From Paenibacillus sp. PastM-3 (GTDB lineage: Bacteria > Bacillota > Bacilli > Paenibacillales > Paenibacillaceae), in assembly GCF_029893965.1 (NCBI RefSeq), contig NZ_JARXXP010000003.1, positions 1 to 64,000 on the forward strand: a DNA stretch of 64,000 nt, in the 5' to 3' direction. Below, piece after piece: positions 48,681 through 56,160 of this stretch. The translations under genes and the position numbers were made by a program. Position 1 is the stretch's first letter. Every line of letters begins with the position of its first letter. Under the pieces are notes generated by a model. It had not been told where the DNA came from and made no database searches. It saw nothing but the letters and a program-made list of their open reading frames with translations.

Positions 48681-48966
48681 ACAGCTGTTAAAAGAATACT
48701 TCAACGCACCTGTGGCCGCACCGCCTCATTTAGCCGAGGGCACACTGCGGAAGCTGGGCGAGAGTCAGCCTCTCGGCTTACTGATAAGTGCAGCTGCTCT
48801 GAATATCATTGTAGCGCTGGTTCTCGCGTTTATTCTGCTGGCCGGTCCGCTCTTATTACTCTGGAAAATAGTGATACTGCTGGTTTTTACACTGTTTCAA
48901 GCCATTGCCGTAGCGCTTCTGGTTTATAACCTTTCCGCAAATTCTTTTGAGACCTCGGCAAATTAA
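48658..48966 (+). CDS. Small membrane protein, possible anti-sigma partner
   Basis: 102 residues: a ~40-residue hydrophilic N-terminus (MENEQLLKEYFNAPVAAPPH) followed by two membrane helices (about 40-62 and 66-92). Position directly after an ECF sigma gene with a 23-base overlap suggests an anti-sigma factor, and the N-terminal helix could hold the sigma factor, but it lacks a zinc-binding HxxxCxxC motif. The role is inferred from context only. Confidence 0.6.
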   Translation: MNEPMENEQLLKEYFNAPVAAPPHLAEGTLRKLGESQPLGLLISAAALNIIVALVLAFILLAGPLLLLWKIVILLVFTLFQAIAVALLVYNLSANSFETSAN

Positions 48967-49000
48967 AATTAGAACGATACCATTTCGGGAAAGGAGTACT

Positions 49001-49384
49001 ATGAATAACCGGATAGGGCTGGAAAAGTGGATTTTTTGGGTGTTGACGGCAGTTGTTGTACTGGGATTTGGCGTTTTTTTCATTGTAATGGCGCCTTCCA
49101 TGTATGAAGTTTTTAGTGACGACTATGGATGGATTCTTGTGATTGCAGGACTTACGCTGCTATATATAGCTTTGAATGTACTGATTGCCGTGTTCATCTA
49201 TAAAGATGCCTCCAGGAGAAAAATGAATCCCTGGCTGTGGATGCTGGCCGTCATCTATATTCCCAATTTTATCGGACTGCTGCTTTATCTGTTTGCCCGC
49301 AGACGGCAGCATATTCCTGCAGCGGCTGATCCGGGAAATAATCCCGTGCAGTGTCCTCATTGCGGTAATCTAATTCACCCATAA
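49001..49384 (+). CDS. PLDc_N-type membrane protein with C-terminal zinc ribbon
   Basis: 127 residues: three membrane segments (about 9-30, 41-64, 74-93). NVLIAVFIYKDASRRKMNPW followed by LWMLAVIYIPNFIGLLLYLF is the phospholipase D-nuclease N-terminal (PLDc_N) pattern. It ends in a half zinc ribbon, CPHCGNLIHP. The start used here (MNNRIG) follows AAGGAG; a longer in-frame start has none. Possible regulator or stress-envelope protein in the sigma operon. Confidence 0.75.
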   Translation: MNNRIGLEKWIFWVLTAVVVLGFGVFFIVMAPSMYEVFSDDYGWILVIAGLTLLYIALNVLIAVFIYKDASRRKMNPWLWMLAVIYIPNFIGLLLYLFARRRQHIPAAADPGNNPVQCPHCGNLIHP

Positions 49385-49396
49385 GGAGTGTCAAAA

Positions 49397-49780
49397 ATGA
49401 TGAACAAGAAATGGGTTGTAACGGGAATGCTGGTGCTGGTGATTGCAATGCTGCTTAGCGCCTGTGATAAAAAAATAATGTACGTGGGTTCGGATTTCGG
49501 TTCTAAAGTTAAGGCTTCATACAGGCTGTTCACCGGTACAGATGAGAAAAAGGTTAAGCTGAAGAGCGGAGACACCCTTGTTGTGGACTACCGGTCCAAG
49601 GTGGAAAAAGGGGAACTGACGATAGAGCTATACGATCCCGATGGCCAGCTGGTGAAGGAACTGGGCACGGGCGAGTCAGGAAGTGAGGAAATTGAAGCAG
49701 ACAAGGATGGAAAGTATAAGTTTGAAATCACAGGGAAAGGTGCCAAGGGCAGCTATGAAATAAAGTATAGCATTGAGTAA
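49397..49780 (+). CDS. Small lipoprotein in the ECF sigma operon
   Basis: 127 residues: lipoprotein signal (GMLVLVIAMLLSACDKK, lipobox LSAC) and a beta-rich mature part (GDTLVVDYRSKVEKGELTIE, then DKDGKYKFEITGKGAKGSYE) like a small Ig-like or jelly-roll fold. AAGGAG lies 8 bases before the ATG; a GTG nine bases earlier overlaps that site and is rejected. It is last in the operon, before a terminator. Confidence 0.8.
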   Translation: MMNKKWVVTGMLVLVIAMLLSACDKKIMYVGSDFGSKVKASYRLFTGTDEKKVKLKSGDTLVVDYRSKVEKGELTIELYDPDGQLVKELGTGESGSEEIEADKDGKYKFEITGKGAKGSYEIKYSIE

Positions 49781-49800
49781 TACAGGGGATTATTAAAAGC

Positions 49801-49853
49801 AAACAGCGACTGCCGGGGCCGGGAAGATCAGGTCCGGGTAGCCGCTGTTTTAA
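49801..49853 (+). terminator. Intrinsic terminator of the ECF sigma operon
   Basis: AAACAGCG pairs with CGCTGTTT, with further pairing inside (GGCCGGG region with TCCGGG), followed by TTTTAAAAG. Confidence 0.82.
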
Positions 49854-49863
49854 AAGAAATACA

Positions 49864-51000
49864 TTAATTATGCGTCCTCACTGGAGTAATCAAGAACAAA
49901 GCAGGCATAGTGGAATCAGCTGGAAGTACAACAATGGGACTGGTTTTCCCGGTGTATCTTATCCGGACACCTGTACAATTACTGTTACGGAGCATATCGA
50001 TTAAAAACTTTCCGTTTAGGGATACATTAAATTCTTCTCCGCGCATCTCCAGTAATAAAACACCATTTTCGATATCTCCAACTTCAGCTGTTCTGGATGA
50101 TAATTTCAATGTATCTCCTAGTGCAGCTAACCTAATTACATTTTCACCAGCCATTACAGTTACGCATTCAACTGCCTTCATCAAGCATGCTTTATCAACT
50201 AATATCTCACATAAGTAGGATTGAGGGGTGATATTCGTTATGGATGGAAAAATCCCTTCGATAAGAGCTAATTCTACCTTCAGTCCCTTTCTTGAAAATT
50301 TCATTCGGCTATTACTTACTTCAATCTCCGTCAGTTCATTTGTGTCACCTAACATCTTGGATACTTCATAGAGATTTTTTGCCGGAATAATAGCTTCGAT
50401 ACTGTTATATGTATAGCCTTCTGAATGTATAGTATGTGAAGCAAGGCGTACTCCGTCTGTAGCGGTAAGGGTTAAGAGGTTACTGTAGCATTTGAAGGAG
50501 ACTCCTGTTAATACAGGCCTGCTCTCGGATGTTGAGGCCACTATCGCTACTTGCTTAATAGCCGATCTTAGCGAGGTGTTATTCACTTGTAATTTACCAG
50601 GAGAAGGTCCTTCACCACTATCATTACAGGGGAATCCTGCTGAGTCCATTCCGCATAAACGTATTTGATAATGGTCTGATCTAATCAAAAGAATGGATGG
50701 CTCTTTCATTTCGAGAACAACCATTTCATCATTAAGCTTATGAATAATCTCGTAAAAGTAACGTGAGGGTATAACGAGGCTACCCGTTCTTTTAACAGAC
50801 ATAGTAACACCGTCTTGAGGAATCATTGCCTGTATCGTCATACTTGTATTACTGGCAGTAAAACAAACTTCATCTGCACCTGCCTGAATATGTATTCCTT
50901 GAAGTATAGATATTGGACTATTTACGGCTACTGCTTTTATTACGTGCCGCACTGCATCCATAAGAGAATTTTTTGTTACCTCAACCAGCAAAGACCTCAC
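49864..51000 (-). CDS. Second DNA polymerase III beta subunit (DnaN paralog)
   Basis: 378 residues with the three-fold DnaN clamp pattern. KNSLMDAVRHVIKAVAVN then ISILQGIHIQA opens domain 1, VAIVASTSESRPVLTGVSFKC domain 2 and IRLAALGDTLKLSS leads the third. It ends PADSTMPALFLITPVR, close to the usual P-ML-PMR end. DnaN is the replication clamp; the principal gene normally sits beside dnaA, which is absent, so this is an accessory copy. Start is GTG; a TTG three codons on fits the usual DnaN N-terminus better. The gene is AT-rich and may be of phage or plasmid origin. Confidence 0.88.
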   Translation of the reverse strand: MRSLLVEVTKNSLMDAVRHVIKAVAVNSPISILQGIHIQAGADEVCFTASNTSMTIQAMIPQDGVTMSVKRTGSLVIPSRYFYEIIHKLNDEMVVLEMKEPSILLIRSDHYQIRLCGMDSAGFPCNDSGEGPSPGKLQVNNTSLRSAIKQVAIVASTSESRPVLTGVSFKCYSNLLTLTATDGVRLASHTIHSEGYTYNSIEAIIPAKNLYEVSKMLGDTNELTEIEVSNSRMKFSRKGLKVELALIEGIFPSITNITPQSYLCEILVDKACLMKAVECVTVMAGENVIRLAALGDTLKLSSRTAEVGDIENGVLLLEMRGEEFNVSLNGKFLIDMLRNSNCTGVRIRYTGKTSPIVVLPADSTMPALFLITPVRTHN

Positions 51001-51015
51001 CTGCCCTGAACAGAA

Positions 51016-51270
51016 TTATTCTGAATAGTAGGACTCAAGTATGTTACGAATAACCTCCGAACGGGACAGTTTATTGTCAGTACAATGATCTTCGATTTTG
51101 TTCCATATTTCCTCTGTCAATGTTAATGATACTTTTTTAGTTACACCGATACTCTTTCTTCCTGAACCTTCCCTAAGACCACCTCGCGAAAAGATAAAAC
51201 CTAACTGGCCTTCTTTATTAGAGACACCAACTTTAAGCTTATTATGATCCAATTTTTTTGCTCCATTCAT
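51016..51270 (-). CDS. Ribbon-helix-helix (CopG/Arc-type) protein upstream of the DnaN paralog
   Basis: 84 residues. The C-terminal ~45 form a ribbon-helix-helix domain: KKVSLTLTEEIWNKIEDHC as the strand and first helix, then LSRSEVIRNILESYYSE. The N-terminal segment has a GxFIFSRGGLREGSGRKSIG block also seen in small RHH proteins of mobile elements. It ends 15 bases before the clamp gene, so the two form an operon. A perfect TTAGGT-A-ACCTAA palindrome six bases upstream of its start suggests autoregulation. Confidence 0.8.
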   Translation of the reverse strand: MNGAKKLDHNKLKVGVSNKEGQLGFIFSRGGLREGSGRKSIGVTKKVSLTLTEEIWNKIEDHCTDNKLSRSEVIRNILESYYSE

Positions 51271-51275
51271 TTGAT

Positions 51276-51288
51276 TTAGGTAACCTAA
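51276..51288. promoter_or_regulatory. Palindromic operator candidate for the RHH protein
   Basis: TTAGGTAACCTAA has perfect 6-base arms around one central base and sits between start codon and promoter, overlapping the expected ribosome binding site. RHH dimers commonly bind such short palindromes. Confidence 0.55.
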
Positions 51289-51393
51289 TTCAAAAACTTC
51301 TTACACTCATCTTATCACAGTCCTTCATAGGTTTACCATATTTTTATAATATTATTTATGTTGACTATGCTTCTATCAACGAGCCGCCAATAT

Positions 51394-51435
51394 AAAACAG
51401 AGCACCCGGGGGAAGGCCCCGGATGCTCTGTTTTT
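51394..51435 (-). terminator. Intrinsic terminator of the yidC gene
   Basis: AACAGAGCACCCGGGG pairs with CCCCGGATGCTCTGTT (one mismatch), with A/T runs on both sides. On the minus strand it lies just after the yidC stop. Confidence 0.88.
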
Positions 51436-51458
51436 ATTCTTTTATGACCAATTCAATC

Positions 51459-52301
51459 CTATAAATCTTCTGCACCGGCAGGCCGGTTTTTACTTGCTGC
51501 ATTTGGCTTAGTATACATTTTATTCAGTATAATCGTTTGCGCGATAATGAATATGCCGCCAACCGCCCAATATAGCGGTAACGCGGCGGGCATCTGAAAA
51601 GAAAATATACCCATCATCACCGGTGACAACAATCCGAGGAATGCCATTTGTTTATTTTGATTTTGCTGAATCTGCGCTGAAGCGGATTGAGACACGCGGA
51701 ACTGAACGTAGTACACCGCAGCGGCAATTAGCGGCAAAATCAGATCCGGTTTCCCCAGGCTAAACCATAGAAAATCGTGAGCTGCGATCTCCGGAGTGCG
51801 ACGAATGGCGTAATAAAATGCAAGCGTAATCGGCCATTGAAGCAGCATCGGTAAACACCCCATATTCAGGGGATTAAATTGATGTTTCTGGTACAGCTGC
51901 AGCATTTCGGCCTGCTGCTGTTTTTTTGCATCCACACTACTATCGTTCTTATACTTCTCGTTAAGTGCAGCTAATTCCGGCTGCAGGACGGCCATTTTTT
52001 CTTTCATGTCCGTTTGCTTCCTGGCTTGATTCATCATGAGCGGCATGATCGCAAGTCTGATGATGAAGGTCATCAGCACGATCGATAATCCGTAGTTTCC
52101 GTGAAGTGCATCCGCGAAGAATTGGATCATGACCGAAAAGGGATAAATCAAAAAGTGATTAAATAGCCCTGCTGAATCGGCATTGATCGGGTCTGATGGG
52201 GATGCCGCAGAACATCCGCTGAGCACAATGACCGGAAGAACTCCAATCAGCATGACGAGAATGGGCTTGGCCCATTTTTGGAGCAATACAATCTTTTTCA
52301 T
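51459..52301 (-). CDS. yidC: YidC/Oxa1/SpoIIIJ-family membrane insertase (YidC2-type)
   Basis: The 280-residue insertase carries a lipoprotein signal (VLPVIVLSGCSA, Cys30) and the five-helix YidC core: IVLMTFIIRLAIMPLMMNQA has the conserved Arg of the hydrophilic groove, FNPLNMGCLPMLLQWPITLA, and MPAALPLYWAVGGIFIIAQT. It inserts membrane proteins with or without Sec. The start (MKKIVLL) follows GGGAGG; an in-frame ATG 63 bases upstream lies inside the leader-regulatory region and is rejected. A leader ORF and a Shine-Dalgarno-masking hairpin upstream match the MifM-YidC2 layout, which marks this as the inducible paralog. Confidence 0.93.
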   Translation of the reverse strand: MKKIVLLQKWAKPILVMLIGVLPVIVLSGCSAASPSDPINADSAGLFNHFLIYPFSVMIQFFADALHGNYGLSIVLMTFIIRLAIMPLMMNQARKQTDMKEKMAVLQPELAALNEKYKNDSSVDAKKQQQAEMLQLYQKHQFNPLNMGCLPMLLQWPITLAFYYAIRRTPEIAAHDFLWFSLGKPDLILPLIAAAVYYVQFRVSQSASAQIQQNQNKQMAFLGLLSPVMMGIFSFQMPAALPLYWAVGGIFIIAQTIILNKMYTKPNAASKNRPAGAEDL

Positions 52302-52303
52302 CG

Positions 52304-52351
52304 TTGTCCTCCCTGATTGAATGTATGAAATATCAATGTGGGGAAGGACAA
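52304..52351 (-). promoter_or_regulatory. Hairpin masking the yidC Shine-Dalgarno, formed with leader codons
   Basis: On the minus strand TTGTCCTTCCC (52351 to 52341, the leader's Asn-Cys-Pro-Ser codons) is complementary to GGGAGGACAA (52313 to 52304), which contains the yidC Shine-Dalgarno, with one bulged base. ATTGA and TCAAT extend the stem inside the loop. A ribosome stalled near the end of the leader would cover the first arm and free the second. This is the same logic as mifM-yidC2. Confidence 0.8.
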
Positions 52352-52581
52352 TTGTCGTCTTCATCAGGTGCTTTTCTTCGTCTGGCGATACGTATGATCC
52401 AGCGCTGAATACTGCTTACCTGCGGCAGTCTGACAGCTGCATACCAGGCTGAACCGGCTGCAGCAGTTTCATGACTCCAGTGTATCTTCTGAGCAGAAAA
52501 ACAGGCGAATGGAAGTAAAACTAAGGAAGAAAAGAGGGCAATTGAGAATGCCAGTTGAACCAAGTCATAAAAATGCTCCAG
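52333..52581 (-). CDS. MifM-like arrest leader peptide upstream of yidC
   Basis: From a CTG start the peptide has 82 residues; from a TTG 18 bases on, 76. A perfect GGAGGTGA site (52595-52588) sits 9 bases before the CTG and 27 before the TTG, so CTG is favoured. There is one N-terminal membrane helix (about residues 7-29, AFSIALFSSLVLLPFACF). The C-terminus is a basic-to-acidic segment, RWIIRIARRRKAPDEDDN, like the MifM arrest region, where a W-I-x(basic) stretch precedes DEED. It ends 31 bases before yidC. Stalling is inferred from this architecture; no arrest motif is identical to MifM. Confidence 0.72.
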   Translation of the reverse strand: MEHFYDLVQLAFSIALFSSLVLLPFACFSAQKIHWSHETAAAGSAWYAAVRLPQVSSIQRWIIRIARRRKAPDEDDNCPSPH

Positions 52582-52797
52582 TCAGGTTCACCTCCGCATG
52601 AGCCGAATGGGAATAATTTGAATAATGATCATACGTCAGAGCAACTGCACGGTTTCATTAACCTGCTTAAATGGGAAACGATAGTATCTGCTTCTAGCCT
52701 TCCGCTGAAAAGCTATCTGCTAGGATGTCGAAGTCACATCATGTTATAACGGTGTTACTTTTAATAACATAATATTAAGAAAATTTAAATTTTAAGC

Positions 52798-52850
52798 TTG
52801 CAAAGTGCTTATTCCTTGCTATAATTATGAATAAATCAGAATAGGAATAA
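52798..52850 (+). promoter_or_regulatory. Promoter for the IclR-nucleoside operon with flanking inverted repeat
   Basis: TTGCAA (52798-52803) and TATAAT (52820-52825) are 16 bases apart. TTATTCC (52809-52815) and GGAATAA (52844-52850) form an inverted repeat that brackets the -10, a plausible operator. The untranslated leader would be about 140 bases. Confidence 0.6.
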
Positions 52851-52920
52851 CCGAAATAACAACAAAATGTAATATTAAGTAACACTGAATCTTGTTTATA
52901 TTTTTTTTGATCATAAAAAA

Positions 52921-52944
52921 GAACGCAGTTCCGCAAATAAGAAC
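52921..52944. promoter_or_regulatory. GAAC/GTTC repeat cluster upstream of iclR-type gene
   Basis: GAAC (52921), GTTC (52928) and GAAC (52941) form two overlapping inverted repeats, GAACGCAGTTC and GTTC-N9-GAAC, shortly before the regulator's ribosome binding site. This is a possible IclR-family autoregulatory site. The remaining 52596-52797 holds the minus-strand promoter region for the leader, with no clear -35/-10. Confidence 0.4.
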
Positions 52945-52971
52945 AATTGGACAATGGAGAGGTTGTTGCTG

Positions 52972-53778
52972 ATGGAATCAGAATCTAAGCCAAAAACGAA
53001 GCCCAAGCTGGAGACAGCGCACCGGATGCTGTTGCTGCTCGAATGTTTCACTGATGCCAAGCCGGAATGGGGAGTAACAGAACTGAGCGAGGAGCTCGAC
53101 TGTTATAAAAGTGTGGTTCACCGCATGCTTTCCACTCTGGAGGAGCGCGGATATGTTACCCAGAATCCAGTGAATAAAAAATACTCCCTTGGCCTGAAGC
53201 TGTTCGAGCTGGGTATGGTAGTATCCCGCGGTATGAACCTTCGGACCTTATCCAAGCCGGAGCTAAAAACGCTGGCCGAACAGACCGGAGAATCCGTGTT
53301 ATTGACGGTAGTGGACGGACACTCCGGGGTATGTATTGAGAAGTTCGAGAGCCACGAGTCGATCAAATCAACCTCCCAGCTCGGAAAGAGAGTGCCGCTC
53401 TACGCCGGAGCCCCGACCAAGCTGCTGATGGCCTTTTTACCGGAGCCGGAGCAGGAAGAGATCATTGCCGCCGGACTCCATGCATTTTCTCCTTTTACGG
53501 AGACCGACCCGGATACCCTCCGCGAAGCCCTAGCTCAAATCCGCAAGCAGGACTACAGCTGGACTTTTCAGGAAGTGGATATGGGCTCGGTAGGAATCGC
53601 CTTTCCTGTAAGAAATCATGAGAACCAGGTTGTGGCCTCGATATCCGTGCTTGGCCCCCAGTTCCGGATGGAGGACAAGATGGAGAAATGTCATGAATGT
53701 TGCAGACAGGCTGCCCAGACGATTTCCTTGAAGTTAGGCTCCAAGTGGGTTTATGAAGCCCGGATCGCGGAAGTTTAG
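52972..53778 (+). CDS. IclR-family transcriptional regulator
   Basis: About 268 residues: N-terminal winged helix (AHRMLLLLECFTDAKPEWGV, then VTELSEELDCYKSVVHRMLS) and the IclR effector domain (VLLTVVDGHSGVCIEKFES, RVPLYAGAPTKLLMAFLPEP, GSVGIAFPVRNHENQVVASI). It has a Cys-rich CHECC stretch near the C-terminus. An upstream in-frame ATG is possible, but this one has GGAGAGG nine bases before. It is the first gene of a run of seven on this strand for import and breakdown of what looks like nucleosides. Confidence 0.9.
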   Translation: MESESKPKTKPKLETAHRMLLLLECFTDAKPEWGVTELSEELDCYKSVVHRMLSTLEERGYVTQNPVNKKYSLGLKLFELGMVVSRGMNLRTLSKPELKTLAEQTGESVLLTVVDGHSGVCIEKFESHESIKSTSQLGKRVPLYAGAPTKLLMAFLPEPEQEEIIAAGLHAFSPFTETDPDTLREALAQIRKQDYSWTFQEVDMGSVGIAFPVRNHENQVVASISVLGPQFRMEDKMEKCHECCRQAAQTISLKLGSKWVYEARIAEV

Positions 53779-53822
53779 AACTGCTCCCGAGGATACAGGG
53801 ACTGCAGCAGGAAGGAGGACAT

Positions 53823-54797
53823 ATGGAAAAGGCAAACCGTTTTCTGATGATTTTTGGACGAGGCCGGGAACAGGAGAAGAAGGATGGAGGGCTGCGAAAA
53901 GGCGGGCTGCTGGACAGGCTGGATCGTCTGAGTGATACTTCGACAGCCTATCTGTATTTAATGCCTACGCTGACACTTATTTTGTTAACAGTAATTGTAC
54001 CAATGCTATACGCGCTGTTCATCTCATTTAGCAAGGTCGCTTTTACTCAAGGCAGCATGACCTATGATTTTGTCGGACTCAGCAATTACATGCAGCTTCT
54101 GCGCGACGCCCGTTTTCCGAATGTGCTCTCCAACACTGTGTTCTTCACTGTCACCAAGGTCGTAGCTACGCTGGCTATCGCCTTCGGCATTTCACTGACC
54201 ATATATTTCGGGGTATGGGGGGCAGGTTTTTTCAAACGGATCTTCCTGATTCCCTGGGCGCTCTCCAATGTAGTCAATTCCCTGATGTGGCAATGGATGT
54301 ACAGCGGAGATTACGGCATCTTTAACGAGATACTGCTGAGACTTGGCTTTATTGATGAATATCAAATGTGGCTGGTCAACGTACATACGGCCATGTCGGC
54401 CGTTTTATTCGCGGACATATGGAAAAGTGTCCCCTATGTGGCCTTGCTGCTGCTGGCAGCCATGCAATCCATCCCCAGAGAGCTGCACGAAGCGTCCAAA
54501 GTGGACGGCGGCGGCCCGATAACCGCTTTCTACCATATCATTTTGCCTCATATCAAACCTGTCATCATGGTTCTGCTCGTCATTGAGACGATGTGGACCT
54601 TGCGGGTGTTCGACCTGATCTGGCTGCTTACCAAAGGCGGGCCGCAGGACAGCACCATGACCCTTAACGTATTCGCCTATGAACAGGCATTCCGTAACTT
54701 CGACCTCGGCTATGGAGCCGCAATCAGCTACTGCATTACGATTTTGACTCTGATATTCACCTTTTTCTATATGAAAACACTGAAAGTAGAGAATTAA
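53823..54797 (+). CDS. CUT1-type ABC sugar transporter permease (MalF/UgpA-like)
   Basis: 324 residues with six core membrane helices after a long charged N-terminus. The EAA loop is EASKVDGGGPITAFYHIILP, typical of carbohydrate uptake family 1. GAAGGAGG precedes the ATG 45 bases after the regulator. Its partner permease follows after the binding-protein gene. No ATPase is encoded in the operon, so a shared MsmX-type ATPase elsewhere is expected (as in B. subtilis). Confidence 0.92.
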   Translation: MEKANRFLMIFGRGREQEKKDGGLRKGGLLDRLDRLSDTSTAYLYLMPTLTLILLTVIVPMLYALFISFSKVAFTQGSMTYDFVGLSNYMQLLRDARFPNVLSNTVFFTVTKVVATLAIAFGISLTIYFGVWGAGFFKRIFLIPWALSNVVNSLMWQWMYSGDYGIFNEILLRLGFIDEYQMWLVNVHTAMSAVLFADIWKSVPYVALLLLAAMQSIPRELHEASKVDGGGPITAFYHIILPHIKPVIMVLLVIETMWTLRVFDLIWLLTKGGPQDSTMTLNVFAYEQAFRNFDLGYGAAISYCITILTLIFTFFYMKTLKVEN

Positions 54798-54830
54798 TCA
54801 AAATTTATGGATACGAGAGGAGATTGCAGG

Positions 54831-56123
54831 ATGAAAAAGGAATGGTGGAAACTGAAGAAATTCCCGGCAATTGCAGGATTGGCATTGGTTACGGTGGTTT
54901 CGGGCTGCAGCGGATCAAATGCCGGAGACAACGGCGAAGCAGGCGCAGCGGATGACGGTGAAAAAGGGGAGATTACCGTTTTGTATGTCGGAGACCAGTT
55001 CTGGCAGGATCAAGCTAAGGAATTTGAGCAGGTCTCCGGCATTAAAGTCAATTATGAAGTGGTGAACTTTACCGAGCAGCATGACAAGCTGGCCACCGCC
55101 TTCGCCGGCGGAAGCACGGAATATGACATTGTGCATGTCCGTGATGATTTTGTAGCCGAATTTGCCCCGAAAGGCTTCCTTACCCCGCTTGATGATCTCA
55201 TTACAGAAGATATGAAAGCTAACATTTCCGATAGCTACTTTACTCCGATGATGAATGGCGGACAGATCTATGGATTTCCCCGCTACCTGTGGCCGTGGCA
55301 GTTCTACTACAACAAGGCACTGTTTGCTGAGGCAGGCATAGAGAATCCGCCGGCAACCTGGACCGAGTTTACCACTGTTGCCGAGAAGCTGAAAGCCAAG
55401 GGAATAACGCCTTATGCCGAGCCTTGGGGCGAAACCTTCTCCTATACACCGTTTATTGTTCATCTGCGGTCAGAGGGCGGGGAATTCTGGGATGAGGAAC
55501 AGGATCTGCCGACCTTTAACAGTCCGGAGGGGGTACGGGCGCTTCAGTTCATGGCGGATATGAATTTGAAAGACAAGATCATCAGTCCGCAATCTGTGCA
55601 GTATGACAGTACTGCGCCATTAGCCGATGCTTTTGCACAGGGGACGATTGCCATGATGATGAATGCCCCGCATACCTATCCTTTGGCCAACAATCCGGAG
55701 ACCTCCAAGATTACAGGACAGGTTGGGGTAGCCCTGGTGCCGGGAGCCGAGCTTAAGACTGCCTCCTATGCTGAGACAGGCGGCCTTGCGATTCCGGCAG
55801 GCTCGAAGAACAAGGAGCAGGCGATGGAATACATCAAATTCGTGACTTCTACAGAACAGGAAAAAGCGATGGCGATCGGCATAGGACGAATTCCTGTGGA
55901 TAATGTGGCGCTCCAGGATGCTGAGGTGCAGGAAGCGAATCCTCATTTTGCTTCTGTAGCGGAGCAAATGGAGTACCCTTACGGAATGTTCAAGCATGAA
56001 AAGGCCGCTGCGATTTCCACTGAAGTGTCCAGACATATTTCGGCTGCAGTTGCCGGCCGGGAAACTCCTGAGGAAGCGCTGAAAGCTGCCGAAGCTAACG
56101 TGCTGAAGATTATCGGGAAATAA
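54831..56123 (+). CDS. CUT1-type solute-binding lipoprotein
   Basis: 430 residues: lipoprotein signal (IAGLALVTVVSGCSGS, lipobox VSGC) followed by a family 1 binding-protein fold (EITVLYVGDQFWQDQAKEFE, FPRYLWPWQFYYNKALFAEA, YAETGGLAIPAGSKNKEQAM). The aromatic-rich WPWQFYYN stretch suits a ring-stacking ligand such as a sugar or nucleoside. The start here has AGAGGAGA; a longer start lacks a site. Its operon partners point to a nucleoside or nucleoside-like ligand. Confidence 0.92.
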   Translation: MKKEWWKLKKFPAIAGLALVTVVSGCSGSNAGDNGEAGAADDGEKGEITVLYVGDQFWQDQAKEFEQVSGIKVNYEVVNFTEQHDKLATAFAGGSTEYDIVHVRDDFVAEFAPKGFLTPLDDLITEDMKANISDSYFTPMMNGGQIYGFPRYLWPWQFYYNKALFAEAGIENPPATWTEFTTVAEKLKAKGITPYAEPWGETFSYTPFIVHLRSEGGEFWDEEQDLPTFNSPEGVRALQFMADMNLKDKIISPQSVQYDSTAPLADAFAQGTIAMMMNAPHTYPLANNPETSKITGQVGVALVPGAELKTASYAETGGLAIPAGSKNKEQAMEYIKFVTSTEQEKAMAIGIGRIPVDNVALQDAEVQEANPHFASVAEQMEYPYGMFKHEKAAAISTEVSRHISAAVAGRETPEEALKAAEANVLKIIGK

Positions 56124-56160
56124 CGGGCGCTGCACAGCTAATAACGAGGAGGTACGGAAT

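Noticed and set aside
52555..52749. Plus-strand 64-residue ORF opposite the yidC leader promoter
   Set aside because: No start site support or family features; the region serves the minus-strand leader.
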